Shown here: piece by piece, positions 11,301 through 23,290 of the stretch | Layout: the number at the start of each line of letters is the position of its first letter | Position numbering within the stretch: the first letter of the stretch is position 1 | From: Hemicentrotus pulcherrimus | Lineage: Eukaryota > Echinodermata > Echinoidea > Camarodonta > Strongylocentrotidae | Assembly (NCBI GenBank): GCA_003118195.1 | Contig: BEXV01000196.1 | Span: 81,111-145,110, forward strand | Direction: 5' to 3' | DNA length: 64,000 nt | The notes under the pieces: generated by a model | Told to the model about the DNA's origin: nothing | The model's database searches: none | Seen by the model: only the letters and a program-made list of their open reading frames with translations | Program-made: the position numbers and the translations under genes

Positions 11301-14060
11301 TAAAATTAATTGGAATAAAATTAATTGGGCTCTATCCTGTACTTTTACTGAAAAACCACTTTACACCAATCTATGAATACTGACATTAACAACAACAACA
11401 AAACGAAAACATCATTCTAAAACTTGAAGTTTTCATCCCTTATTTATCCCATCTTACCAATTTCATTGAAACAGACAGTGTCCCAGCTTTTTGTTGTTGA
11501 GGCAAATGCACTTTCTGTAGCTTATCGTTTTAGAGGCAATTTACTATCTCGTCCATGGACAAGGGTTAAATGGTAATACAAAACAAAAGTATAAAGGCTT
11601 TGACATACTGATATTCTCTGTAGTTTGCGCATCTGCATCTCAATCTCCTTCGCACTCTTCTCGTCTTTGTCCTTGAGGGTTTCAAAGGCAGCCTTCCTTT
11701 CTTCCGTTGATTCCTGGTAGCTCTTGAGGGCTTGTTGAAACTGGGCCCAGAGGTCTTCCACCTGACCCTCTAGCTGCAGACGCAGAGCGTGCTTCTCCTC
11801 AAGGTTCTAAATGGACATTAAAGAGAAGAAAAAATATGTGTTCAAAATAATGTTAAGCTGAGTCTAGGACGGTTTTGAGTGATTTCTGAATTTCTGAGTC
11901 AAGAGGTCTTCCATCTAACTCTCCGGCTAGAGATGCTTCATGCTTCTCATAATGGTTTTGCAATGATCATTGAAGCAAAAAGGTGTTCAAAATGTTGGTG
12001 GATCAAGTGGCGTCCAAGAAAATGTCAAATTACCACAAGGGTGCTCTGACACTTGCTCCGGTGACAACTGCTCCAAAGCTTTATTTTGTCAAAAGGATAG
12101 GGTTAGGATAAGGATCACAATTGGGTTTTAAGTTACTACCAGTCAAAGGCTAGGGTTGAGGGGAAGTATAGTGTTGGGGTCCAAGGTTGAAGTTAAGAAT
12201 TTGGTCAGTGTAGAAAATTACTGCAGAGCAATTATCAAAGGAGGGAGTGGCGTACAACCCAGTATGTCTTACCTTGTTCCTTCTATTCATTTTTCAATTT
12301 GTTTGTAATCAGTTGTAATCTAATTCTGCTCTCTGTTTAAACGTGAATACTAGCTAAATATGATGTAGATACTTAGAACTTCTTAGCTTGTTATTTTATG
12401 TACAGTTGTAATTAGTTCATTGATCTGCTCTTTGGTTATGTACATTGCATATCAATTTTGTTTGTAAAGCACTATGAGAAAAAATATATAAGTATTATAT
12501 CATTATTTATTACCTTATTCTTGATCTCATCCCTGAGACTCTGGAATTCCTGCCTTGCATCATTCTCCCTCTCTGTGGTGTTCTGTTCCATAGCAAACAG
12601 AATGTCCTGAAGATCATTCAGCTCCTGCTTGTGTTGCTCAATGATCAGTGCCCTCTCAGTGTCAAACTCTTTCTTCAGTATCTCCAGCTCATCCAGGTAT
12701 TCTGACTTGATAATTTGCAGTCTGCTCTTTTGGAGGTCTGTACGAAAGAGAAAGAATATTTCATTTCTTCAATTAAATGTCACAATGTGGTCTGAAATTG
12801 CATCTTCTTGAAAGAATACTGAATGCATCCTTCAATAACATGTGCTGTTTGATTGATGAAATTGTCTGGCACTGGTAAACCATACAGAAATGTCAATTAC
12901 ATAGCTTTATTTTTTAACACTTACATATAATGCACGTAATTGCATTAAAAATCACATGGAAAGACTGGTTATGTCTCATAAGAGGCAAAAGTAAAGATTT
13001 GTAGACATTATTTTCCTACTCAATGTCAACTCCTACAAATGTTACAAGAAATGAATTCGCAAAGAACACTGTGCAGGTATTACTTGCCTAGAGGTAAAGA
13101 AAATAAAACATTTGAGTATCCTAACAGTAACCTTTGTCCACAAAATATGCAAATTTTGATTGGATACTCTGAAAAACATTGTGTAAAACACTACATGTCA
13201 CCAGCTGTCCGTAAGAAGGCCCTTCTCCTGCCATTGACATTGCATCTTGGTCTTACAGCCGATGATGCATAGTTTGACAAACCATCACTGAAAGACGACT
13301 TACCCACAAGTCCATCCATATTCTGTAGATGACTCCTGAGCCCCATGGCATACTGTTCCTCTGCTTCCTGCAAGTCTTTGACCAAAGACTTGATGACACT
13401 GTCCTTCCTGTCCACCACACGCTCAAAGGTCTGGCTCAGGATCTCAATGTCGTTCTTCAGCTCTCTTGACTTGGCAGCACGCATGATGTTCCTCCATTGG
13501 TGGGTGATCTTGTACATGTTGAAGCGGGTATTCCTCTCCTCTTTCACTAGTTTGTCCTGGGAAATGTAATGAATGTATCAAGGGCCCTCCATCAAATCCC
13601 ATCTGCCATTTTTTATTTTCCCTACATGATTTAGATCACATCTTACATGATGTTATCTTAAATTATACAGGTATTCCTTCTAACTGGCACAATTGAATAG
13701 AATAGTATATGCATGGAGCAAATGGAAATGTACATGTAGCCTTGACATTGAACCTTTGTGACATCACTCTGTGACCTACATGTACATGATAGGAACAGAG
13801 AACATGTGAATACTTGTGTAATATTTCTGTTATCTAACACGAAATGAATCATCTGCTAAAAAAAAAAAATTAAAAAAAAATAAAGGATAGTAAACAATTT
13901 CAAATCTAACCTTTAAAAATTGATTAAGCATGTCCTCTTTCTTTTTCTGCATCTCTTTTTCTGCTAGCTCCTTCTGTTCCAGATATAAAATTCTTTCTTC
14001 CTCTGTCATCTTGGCCATCTTGCCTTTCTTGGCAGACTTTCCTTTCTTCTTGGGTGCCAT
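8345..14060 (-). CDS. CCDC65: Dynein regulatory complex subunit 2 (CCDC65/DRC2), 8 coding exons
   Basis: Coding exons in transcript order: 13911-14060, 13304-13556, 12514-12737, 11609-11806, 10908-11126, 10233-10385, 9416-9633, 8345-8435. All have GT-AG borders and consistent phases; they sum to 1,506 bp, i.e. 501 residues (human about 484). The N-terminus is a Lys-rich [14 protein letters not shown], followed by long coiled coil. Family hallmarks are visible: [19 protein letters not shown] and [13 protein letters not shown] (exon 2), [20 protein letters not shown] (exon 4), [12 protein letters not shown] (exon 5), ENFWKRYNK and [20 protein letters not shown] (exon 7), and the C-terminus [13 protein letters not shown] (exon 8). 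DRC2 pairs with DRC1 in the nexin-dynein regulatory complex of motile cilia, where it controls dynein activity; loss in humans causes ciliary dyskinesia. The last exon uses a different frame from the longest open frame there, as fixed by the splice phase. The gene is divergent from ASPDH. Confidence 0.95.
8860..9233. mobile_element. TTAA-flanked MITE, copy 2 (in CCDC65 last intron)
   Basis: This is the best-preserved copy. The left end is TTAA-AGGTAAAGACCAGT and the right end ACTGGTCTTTACCT-TTAA, a 14-base perfect terminal inverted repeat directly bordered by TTAA. It is 374 bp and lies in the intron between CCDC65 exons 7 and 8. It has no coding capacity. Confidence 0.85.
12290..12515 (+). 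repeat. L2/CR1-like 3' tail
   Basis: The segment ends with TTTGTAAAGCACTATGAG, then TATATAAGTATTATATCATTATTTATTA, the usual 'TGTAAAGC.C...TATATAA.T..TATT' form of LINE/SINE tails. It abuts the splice donor of CCDC65 exon 3 (exon edge 12514), so the repeat supplies intronic sequence right next to that 5' splice site. Confidence 0.4.
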
Positions 14061-14176
14061 GTTCTTGGTTTCTAATCAATGTGATTTCTGGATCAAAAGC
14101 GAAAACGAAAATATACATGAACTTTAAAATAGCTTCACAGTGCTTACACTTCATTAGTCATTGGAAATTTTATAAT

Positions 14177-14198
14177 TGTAGAACTTTAAAGTTCTACA
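14177..14198. promoter_or_regulatory. 22-bp perfect palindrome upstream of CCDC65
   Basis: A perfect self-complementary 22-mer centred on TTTAAA (arms TGTAGAACTTT), 117 bp upstream of the CCDC65 start codon. Its position suggests a dimeric factor site or the promoter/5' UTR, but no factor is assigned. Confidence 0.4.
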
Positions 14199-14279
14199 TT
14201 GGTATGCTGCTAAGTGGTAATGCCAAGAGAACAAAATGGAAACTAAATAAATTAAAATACTAAGGCGCACCGATTGCTG

Positions 14280-14293
14280 GTTGCCAATGCAAT
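14280..14293. promoter_or_regulatory. Weak RFX X-box-like site
   Basis: GTTGCCAATGCAAT, about 220 bp upstream of the CCDC65 start codon. The first half-site matches the RFX X-box (GTTGCC), while the second (TGCAAT versus GGCAAC) is poor. RFX factors control motile-cilium genes, so the place is suitable, but this is a weak candidate. Confidence 0.25.
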
Positions 14294-14999
14294 AATATCT
14301 GCAATACCATGGATCAAGTATTGTAGCTGGATTGGTAATTTCAGTAACAATATTCCTGGATTTTCAATTTTCTTTTCATTTTTCAGGATGGTATCTATTT
14401 TTGTACCATAAACAGATACACATGTAATGTAATAGTTTATATCTTGTTACATTTCCACTAGAGGTCTATGTTGTTTTGTACCTTTATCCCAAGTGCAACA
14501 AAATTTCAAGTTTAATCTGACATCTGGGGAACATGGTTTTATCAACTCTGCACATTCAGCAAACTGTACAGTATGTACCCATATCGAACAGCCTGCTACA
14601 ATTTAAAAAGGTAGATCTATCTAAGTCTGACTCAAAGCATCATGTGACAAATTGAACTTTCAAATAGATCTTTGATAATTATCTGAAGGTGAAATACTAA
14701 TGACAATTTTGACATGAGGTGATGGAAAGCTGTAGATCTATTTTAAATCACTGCAATGTAGAAAGAAGGCAGTAGGAAATTTAATTAATTAACACTACAT
14801 TAAATTAACTTCTTATTCTGGAGTCTGGCTTGTGATTAATGTGCGATGTTATCATTTAATGAGACTTCTTGAAGTTCTAGCAGTTCTAGCAGTAGCTTGA
14901 ATTATGTAGGTCGTGTAGGCAATCTGCCAGTCCAGTGGCAAGGCAGTGTGGACCAACCGGCAACCCCTTCCCCCTAAAAAAACAAGAGTAGGGTAGAGA

Positions 15000-15307
15000 G
15001 CCCAGTATTCGGTCACTTAAGGGAAAATCGCTAATATTTTGAATTCTAACCTCTTTTCTACCCATCAAAAGAAAACATATTTATTTCTCTAACAGGATTT
15101 TTTAGTCACTTAAAATATAGAATAATGATAAGCAAAATACTTCTGAAAGAAGACGGAGCATTTTTCTGCCCAGAATTCGGTCGCGCAGATTAGAATTCGG
15201 TCACGTGATTTGTACGTGATATCAAGGAGCGAAGCGTATTTGCGCACCATTTTCACACAATTGCGCGATAAAGCACTGAATGTCAATGCGTTGACCGAAT
15301 ACTGGCC
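15000..15307. mobile_element. Candidate MITE with CCAGTATTCGGTCA termini
   Basis: The left end GCCCAGTATTCGGTCA and the right end TGACCGAATACTGGCC are inverted repeats with one mismatch, 308 bp apart, bordered on both sides by GAGA (14996-14999 and 15308-15311) as a possible 4-bp target duplication. Two more copies of the AATTCGGTC motif lie inside (near 15174 and 15195). No coding sequence. Confidence 0.55.
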
Positions 15308-15969
15308 GAGAGATACTGCATGGCAAGGGTATGGTATGAATACCAATTGCACATCGGCTAGTGCGTCATTTCCAAATTTGCTGCGATAGAATAAACACAT
15401 GTTTGTGGGAGGGGCCTAAAAGTAACGGCTAAAATCTAGCCGTGATATCTTCAACGTACGAACTACGATGGTATAGGCGATCGTTTAGTCTCTATATCCA
15501 GAGGTCTAGTGGAGCCAGACGTAGTCTCAGTGGAACAACCGACGATATAGAGACTGAAGCCTTGGTCTAGACTCTAGATCGATCTAGACTAGATCTGAAA
15601 CAAAATCAAAACAGAGTAAAAAATAGTTTTTATTCTCCCCCCTCTCTCTCTCTACTAGTAATGGGGTGTTGCAAGAAAGTTGAGTTGCGATCGATAGCAA
15701 ATTTGCAATTAATTACAAGACAGCGAAGACTAGCTTGAATTGTGGGATTTTTAATTGATTGGAAGCGCACGTCAGCCAAATTCCAAATGAAGTGGCAAAG
15801 TAAAAAAAGTGCAACTTTCTTGCAACGGCCAACGGCAATCCATATTCCATGTGTAGACTACTCAAATAGGAAGAGTAAGCGAGGCTGTTATGCATGCAGA
15901 AGAAAAAGAATCATTCAGTGCACAATGCAATCATGAGTCATGACAATGTTATTTTAGGATTCAGCACTG

Positions 15970-16115
15970 TATTGCATGGCAGTGCCAGATCAGAGTCTTG
16001 AGCTGAGCAGAGGCCGAAGCGGACGGGGCCGGAGACAATTAACGTATCGCGCGATGAGGCGCCTGCAGCGAGGCGAGGCGCGACACCGACTCAGCTCTGG
16101 CCTCTGAGCTCTGCC
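15970..16115. other. CpG-rich patch with imperfect inverted ends
   Basis: This is one of very few GC/CpG-rich stretches in the window. It begins near TTGAGCTGAGCAGAGGCC and ends near GGCCTCTGAGCTCTGCC, which are imperfect inverted repeats of each other. It could be a promoter-associated CpG patch for ASPDH or a small foldback repeat. Confidence 0.3.
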
Positions 16116-17918
16116 TCTTAAACACGTTTGATTAGTAATTTCAAGTTAAATATCTCATTCTACAAATACTCACATTAATGTCGGTAACAATGGGTATCTT
16201 TCCTGTGAGATTAAACGAAAAATTATTGAAATTTCGTAAAAAAAACAAGTATTTTACAGCAGGAGTACCAGACGGTACAAACGGCATAGCAACAACGTTG
16301 TTTACGCAAAATATCGATCAAGGAATGCTATCGCAATTTTTTCTGTGTTCATCTGGAAACTGAAGTTTGAAACCATTCTAATCACAGCGAACCAATTTGA
16401 AGATTATACGTTGTGATTTTATTTCTTTTACGCATTTCACATCGAATTTTCAAATTTTATTTGCACGTCAACGAGGAAATAAAGGAAAGCAAGAATTAGG
16501 CACTGAAAGTGAGAGCAATAATACTCAGTAGCAGCTGATGCCCTTTGTTTAATTTAGCAAGAAAAGGGTAGCAGGATTTTTGTAGATAATGCTTGAATGA
16601 AAATGAATAATCTTAGACTTAAACAAAAATTCAGTGACTAAATAAATGCTCTAAAATAGTTGAAATTTTAGCTACAGAGGGCACAAGCGCCAGTACATTA
16701 CTAAATGCACTATTGTTGTTATGTGTTACGTATTTAACATACTCTGAATATCAAATTGGCCATATCTTTTACCCTGAGAGCCCATAAATCAATTGCTTAT
16801 TTCAGTGTTTGAGCACAATCCTGCACGTTCCTGCGTGCCCATATGTGTACTTTCTGGTATCAACTAAACATTGATATATCCAAATAAGAGGTAAAATAAC
16901 TTCCCATTTTGTAAAGATTTTTATGTCTAAAGATATTTTTCAAATATTAGTCGAAGTAAATTCACATATCAGTGTTTTTTAATTAAATTTTTTAAAAATG
17001 TATTTCGGTGTGAACGTCCAATAAATGTACACACGGGACTAAGCAGTTTACATGATAGAACGCACTCGTTTCAAATTTTCTGGTCAGTTGACAATATTGC
17101 ATTGTTTGGCTATATCATGGTTTTGGGAACCACCCAATCGCCTGCAGAAATATTCACACGTGTGTACAGTATAGTCAAGTGGGAAAGAGATTCGTGTGAC
17201 AAAATAAAGTACTATTCTTTCTATTCATTCATGCTCTTTCTTAGTTGCATTTTGTGAGGATCAAACGAAATGGTGTTTTTTTTTTATTTACCGATAATAA
17301 TGGCTTTTGACATTGTTTTTCATATCATGAAAGTTTGATTGTTCCAATCGCGGTTGTATCCTGTTTTGGAAACCATCCATTTGTCCGCATGCACACATTT
17401 GTCACCTTGTGTGTATTGAGTGGGCAAAAAGTTTGATAGACTAGAACTTGCAGGATGAGAAAAAAAGGTCTACAATTCTGAATTTACAAATGTCAGTTTT
17501 AGATTATGTTAAGACAATCAATCTCCTATTATATGCCTAAGGCCTATGGTACAACTACAACTTAGTACAAGACAGTTGTTTCTGTCTCCACATGTCACAA
17601 GTACTGTCACACAACTTGGAATGCCATAATGCCTAAAGATTTAAAAGTGTTAGGCCTAGGCCTACTAGATCTACATTACAAACGTCCTTGACAACGATTG
17701 CATTGTGTCCTAGCAAAATATTGATTCATTGGATTCGTACATGTTGCGAAATGTATGCCTGTATGATTTCACTTTAGTTTGATTTATCCTCAAAAATATT
17801 ATGGGAATCTATGCTTTTCCCACATTTAAATCCTTATTTTTTTTGGTCATCAGAGCTGAGGTTCCTTTTGTATTGCAACAAAGAAATTATAGACAATCTG
17901 GTTGGTGCATAAGCTGCC

Positions 17919-20900
17919 ATGGCAACACGGAGAAGAATTGGCATTGTTGGATTCGGCAAAATTGGTAATGAAATCATAATTGAATTTGAGTGTTCATGCT
18001 TATGTTTATAATTTGATTTCTAATTCTAGACCCTAGTGTTGTATCTAAAGATAAATTGCCTCTGTTAACATAATCATTATGACTCCATAAATGTAATACA
18101 TGTAATTGTTTATCATTACCTACATGTAGATCTTTTTTTCAGGTACAAGACTTGCAAAGAGTTGCTTTAAAAAAAATGTATTAACCAAGTTTTAAAAATC
18201 CCACCAATCCTGTGAAACAAACTTGTCATTAGTATCCATACATCCTACTAACCTTGGGTTGGTAATAAAAAATTTCTTTGAACAATTTTATTATTGTAGC
18301 ATCCAGTGAAAAGAATTCAGTGATAGAAGAGCAATGAACCGATTAGTGTTAACCTTTTTAATTATGAGCCCTGGTTTAGATAACAAAGATATCTATAAAA
18401 AAAGAAAAAAGAAAAATTGTGGCCAAAGAAATTTCACTTTTTTTTCTTCTCATTTCTTCTGAATACATAGTTTGAAAACATCCATTTGACCCTTAAAAAA
18501 GTAGTTGGTACATGTTATACAAGGCATGCTTACAGTTATCAAACTTGCATACCTTTGTTTTTGCTAGTCATGAAGAGCTAATATTCCTTAAGATGCATGC
18601 ACCAAATGACAATGCTGTACATAGCAAAAACACCTTTAATAGCGACACTAGAATAGGATGATATGTCTTTCATTGAAATTATACTTGAAAGCAAGCTTTC
18701 TAAACAAGAATGATTGTAATACATGTCTTGTATGTTCTTACTTCTAGCAGTGTCTTTCACAGTTTGCTTATATTTGCTATTTCTTTTTGTCTCCTAGGAA
18801 AATATCTATTCGAAAACATCAAGGACAGAGATGACTTTGAGATTGTGTTTGTGTGGAACCGTTCAACATCAGCAATGGATGGGATTGTTCCTCCAAACCT
18901 AGTTCTGGAACATTTAAGTAAATTCGCTTCAAGGTAAACATACCGTATCCCCTTTCTCTCCTGCTCACCAACCCTACCCCCACCCAGGCCCACCTATTTC
19001 TGACTTTGTAGTCAGTCATATCATTTATAAGCAATATTGGGAAACAACAGAATAAAAAAGTATATCTGCATGTGGTTGAAAGAGAGTGTAACATTTAGAA
19101 ATAATCATTTTAAAATATTTGAACACAACATACCAATTTTTCCTGTTATAAAGTCATGTCATGTGACGGGCAGAGCTAGACAAATTTAGTGATTCAGTTC
19201 ACACCAGCCCCTTAATGATATCTCTCAACCGTACAAATTTGAAATGCCTTTGCAAACATACCACAAAATGACAATCCAGACTCCATGTAAACCTTTCATA
19301 TCACAATATACTTCAACAAAATTGTTTTGTATGTCCTCTTCATAGAAATGCAGACCTGATAATTGAAGTTGCTCATCCTTGTATATCAGATGAATATGGA
19401 GCAGACTTTATTTCAAGTGCAGATTACTTTGTAAGTATAAAGAAATAATTTCATTGATGATGACAGTGTCAGTTCCACAAACAAATTGGCTCTTTATATC
19501 TCACACAAATAAACCACATCATTATACTTAACATAGGATAGTTTTGTTCATATTTAAGACTTTTTTGTGATAAGTATACTATTTTTAAAGCTTATTCTTT
19601 GACTTGAAAAACGTGTTTGTTGTAGGTTAACTCTTTCGCTGCTTTGGTCGACTGATGGAACACACACTGAAATGAGCTGCCGCATTTGATTTTTGTCATA
19701 AGAACCATATACTCCTAACAAAGAGGCAGTCACAGGCTTTGATCAATAGCAAAAGCAGAGTTTAAAGCTTGTACTTTTAGGGATATGTACATGTAGATAC
19801 TTGTATATCTTTTGAAACCTAAACATGGTTTCATTTTTTCCCCCATCAGGTTGGTTCTCCCACAGCCTTGGCAGATGCACATGTGGAAAAGAAACTTAGG
19901 GATGGTGCCATTAAACACGGCCTCTACATTCCAAGTGGTGCGTTATGGGGAGGGCAAGACATTCAGAAGATGGCCGACAGAGGAACATTGCAGGTAGATG
20001 CCTGTTAGGAGCAACTCTTTTTGACCATTTATTAAAGCAATTGAAAATGATTAAAATATGTTTCTTGTTAAATTCTACCTTCATATGTTAAGAATGCAAA
20101 TATTTTTGGAAGTAAACAACTTTTTGATATGAGTTCTAGCCATCATAATCAAAGAAAGGTAATATACCTCGAGCTTAAAGAGAATAAAGAGAATAGTACA
20201 GCTTTGTTAGATTATAAAGAACTATACACAAATATATAAGTAAAGTAAAAAAAAATGTTGTGTTCTGAACTTTTTCACTTTGTAGGGATTGAAGATCACC
20301 ATGACAAAGCATCCTGATGCTTTTCGCTTAGAAAGTCCTCTGAAGGAAGTTAATGAAACAGTAAAAGAGCCAACTGTGCTGTATAATGGTGAGTGGAATA
20401 TTATCAATAACTCATTTGATAGCTTACCGTAATGTATTTTTCATATCATCTCTTGTACTGTTTTTGAGATCCAATCTGGATAAAGGGCTGTATGATTAAA
20501 TAATCTTGTCTTATATTGCAAGAAAAGTAGTACTGCCTTTTCAACTTTAACCACTTGTTGTCAAGCCTAAAATGCAGTACTGCAGTAGATGAATAGCTGT
20601 TTCCTGTAGTATATTGATTTTTTATATTTTTGTATATGGGCCCATATGTTTTATCTACTGGTGCCACCCTCAGAACTGTCCATATGAAGTACTGTCTGAA
20701 TTTAAACTGCAGTTGACCTCTTAGTTTTAGCTGCACATACTTAAATATAATGTTCTGTCAGTTGGATCTTTCACCTTGATCAAGTAGGATGTTCAGGTTG
20801 TTTTAAATGCACGCCTTTGTATCTTGTATCTCCTATGAAAATCTCACACAAGTTTGAGAAGCAATGCTGACATAGATTTGTTGCGTGTCGGAAACTGCTG

Positions 20901-23290
20901 TGGTGCAGGAGTTTGGAGTACGAGATTATCCTACAGGTTACCATACACTTGTATGAGTGATTTTCAGCATACAAGACATTTACCTCTGTTTCTGACAAGG
21001 CACAACAAATGATGTTGTTTGCCATATTATTGAATGCCTTCTGGAGTGACTGTTTTAAGTGTAAGGTTTCAAATGTGAGGGGCTAGAGAAAGATATTTAT
21101 CAGAGGTAGCAATAGTTCTCCATGTATAATTACTATTTTTGTAAATCAATGCTCTTTTTTCCCTTTTTATATTCCACTAGGCCCTGTGAAAGAACTATGT
21201 CCACTAGCACCTAACAATGTCAACACAATGGCTGCTGCATGTATGATGGCACACAACTTAGGCTTTGACAAGGTCCAAGGATGCATCACCTCAGATCCTA
21301 AGTAAGATCTTCTTCCTTTTCTTTTGCTTCTTCTTCTTCTTCTTTTTCAAGATAATCTGCCTCCTTCAATACTGAAGATTCTTGCAGATGCCATACATAC
21401 TCGGCCAGCTGAGTTCAGGGGTCCCTAACACAAAGCTTAACAATTGACAGTACACAGTGGTCAATTGCAAAATTAGGTATTTTATATGTGTGTTACTGAC
21501 CACTGTCCATGATAGTATTATTGGATATTTTTACAGTGCACATATATGTATCCATCAAGGCGCTCCAATATTATCAGGTCTCTGCTAGGCTACAGGTTTC
21601 GGTGCTCAAAAAATTCAAGGATTTCCTTCTTACCGGTACCCATTTATACCTGGATGGAAGTAGATTAATGTCTTGCGAAAAGACATTAGTGCCACAGCGG
21701 GACTTGAGCTGTGATCCACAGTCCGACAATGCATTTTAACACTGATAATGAAACCTCTTCATATAATTGAATTGTGAAAGAAACTTGAATTTATAGGAAA
21801 AGGTGGATTATGTAGAACATAAGAATTGCTGTATACTCTGAGGTTTTGGAATCATCAACATTATAAGAATTGAAATGTTTGTATGGGACTACACAACATG
21901 TGGCATGATAGTTTGGTACAATTTTTTCAGCTATTTCTCATTATATTTTGAATATCGGGGCATTTGAAGAAAAATGCTTTCCAAGGAGATTCCTGCTATG
22001 ATACCTTTCTAAACAAACGTATGTAAGAATAAGAAAGCTAACAAATTATCAAACATTTATACTGCCTCTATGATAGGAAATAAAACGTTCATGCTGTTTG
22101 AATATTACTTGTGTGCCTGGTGCATTCAATTGTCATGACTTATTGGTTTTTACAGATGTACAATTTTTCAGTTGTACTATGTATTTGAAATTGTTGCTTT
22201 TTCTGCTTACTTCTCAGTGCTCGGGAGTATCATCTAATTCAGATTGATGTGATAGGACCCGGGGATGCGAGCGCAGGGAAAGCTTTCACGGTATCTACGA
22301 CGAGAAAAAGCCCAGCAAGCTACAAAGCAGTAACCAGTAATGCTACCTATGTCTCTTTCTTCAGCAGTGTGTTAAGTGAGTATCTTCATCTTCACACAAT
22401 ATGTGTAGGCCGGTATATCCCATTTTTTGTGGAAAAAGTTGGGTTAAAGTTACTAACTAATAATAGAAAAGGGTTTCCTGGGTAATTTTGAATAAATTCT
22501 AAAGTAAAACATGTCCTCATGATACTATTTGTTAAACATGCAAGTGCCAAGGGGGAACCTCATTAAAAAGTTTGTATAGCATATATGGTTTTAGAATTTA
22601 GGGATCATTTCACTCTGTTAATTCTTATTTTATAGGGACTTGTAAACATTGTTCAGATGAGAGATGGCGCTAAGGTAGTGACTTCAATGCTAGATGTATA
22701 ATTATCTGATAATCTGAAAATTTGAGTGAAAACGGACCATTATTAATGATACAAATTGGGACAAACTGATCTGATCGATTCCTTAATTCTCCCAAATAAA
22801 AAATAAAAAATAAAAAAAAAATTAAATAAAAGAAAAAAGTAAAAAAACAAAAAAAAAAAAATAAAAACAAAAAAAAAAAAAAAAATAATAAAAGATAAAA
22901 AATAAAAAAAAACAAATTTAAAAAATTATTTAAAAGAAAAAACGGTTGAGAAAAATTAAAAAAAAAAAAAGTAAAAAAAAAATAAAAAAAAAAAAAAAAA
23001 AAAAAAACAATAAAAAAATTAAAAAAAAAAAAAAATATATAAGAAAAAAAAAAAAATCAGAAAATTAATACAAAAAAAAGAATAAAAAAAATAAAAAAAA
23101 ATACAAAAATTAAGCAATTTTTTCATCAACTTTGAACAATGTTACCGAGTCACTTTAATGTTACTTTCCACATTTTGTACCTTAGTTGTGAAATGTCTCC
23201 ATTGCTAATATTGTCCATATCTCATTCCATCCTTTCTTCATTCTATCATCAGGAGCACAAGGCCAAGGAGATGGTGTTCATCTATGTTAG
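17919..23290 (+). CDS. ASPDH: Aspartate dehydrogenase domain protein, 8 coding exons
   Basis: Exons: 17919-17964, 18798-18933, 19346-19430, 19850-19993, 20286-20388, 21181-21301, 22218-22375, 23253-23290. All borders are GT-AG and the sum is 831 bp (276 residues plus stop; human about 283). The enzyme family oxidises L-aspartate to iminoaspartate/oxaloacetate with NAD(P)+ (EC 1.4.1.21); the animal role is poorly known. Seen: a Rossmann dinucleotide loop IGIVGFGKIG (residues 7-16, GxGxxG, split by intron 1), FVWNRS at the end of the second beta strand, EVAHP, VGSPTALAD, SGALWGGQDI, TMTKHPDAFRLE, and the C-terminal-domain block LCPLAPNNVNTMAAA (N183/N184 region). The extreme C-terminus GDGVHLC matches the human ending. 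The final 38-bp exon is too short to see as an open frame; it was fixed by phase and by this ending. It is divergent from CCDC65 and convergent with the large Reeler-EGF gene. Confidence 0.95.
21633..21740 (+). repeat. Fragment of a dispersed SINE/LINE-tail repeat in ASPDH intron 6
   Basis: TACCCATTTATACCTGGATG, then TAGATTAATGTCTTGC, then GCGGGACTTGAGCTGTGA, is the degenerate 'ACCCATTTATACACCTGG...ATTAATGTC..GC...GCGGGATTCGAAC' repeat often found in marine invertebrate introns. A second piece is at 31715-31790. Confidence 0.5.
22795..23115. repeat. A-rich low-complexity tract in ASPDH intron 7
   Basis: About 320 bases of almost only A with scattered T, C and G. It lies about 140 bases upstream of the last ASPDH exon. 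Such tracts are prone to length error in assembly. Confidence 0.85.

Larger units (their letters stand above)
14061..17918. other. Intergenic interval between divergent CCDC65 and ASPDH
   Basis: 3.86 kb separate the two start codons. It should contain both promoters. Visible items are a 22-bp palindrome (14177-14198), a weak X-box-like site (14280), a candidate 308-bp MITE (15000-15307), a 12-bp inverted repeat (15487-15498 / 15544-15555), a CTAG-rich patch (15565-15600) and a CpG-rich patch (about 15970-16115). No protein-coding exon is convincing. Confidence 0.6.

Noticed and set aside
22670..22915. Phe-rich 81-residue frame
   Set aside because: Product of the A-rich tract in ASPDH intron 7.
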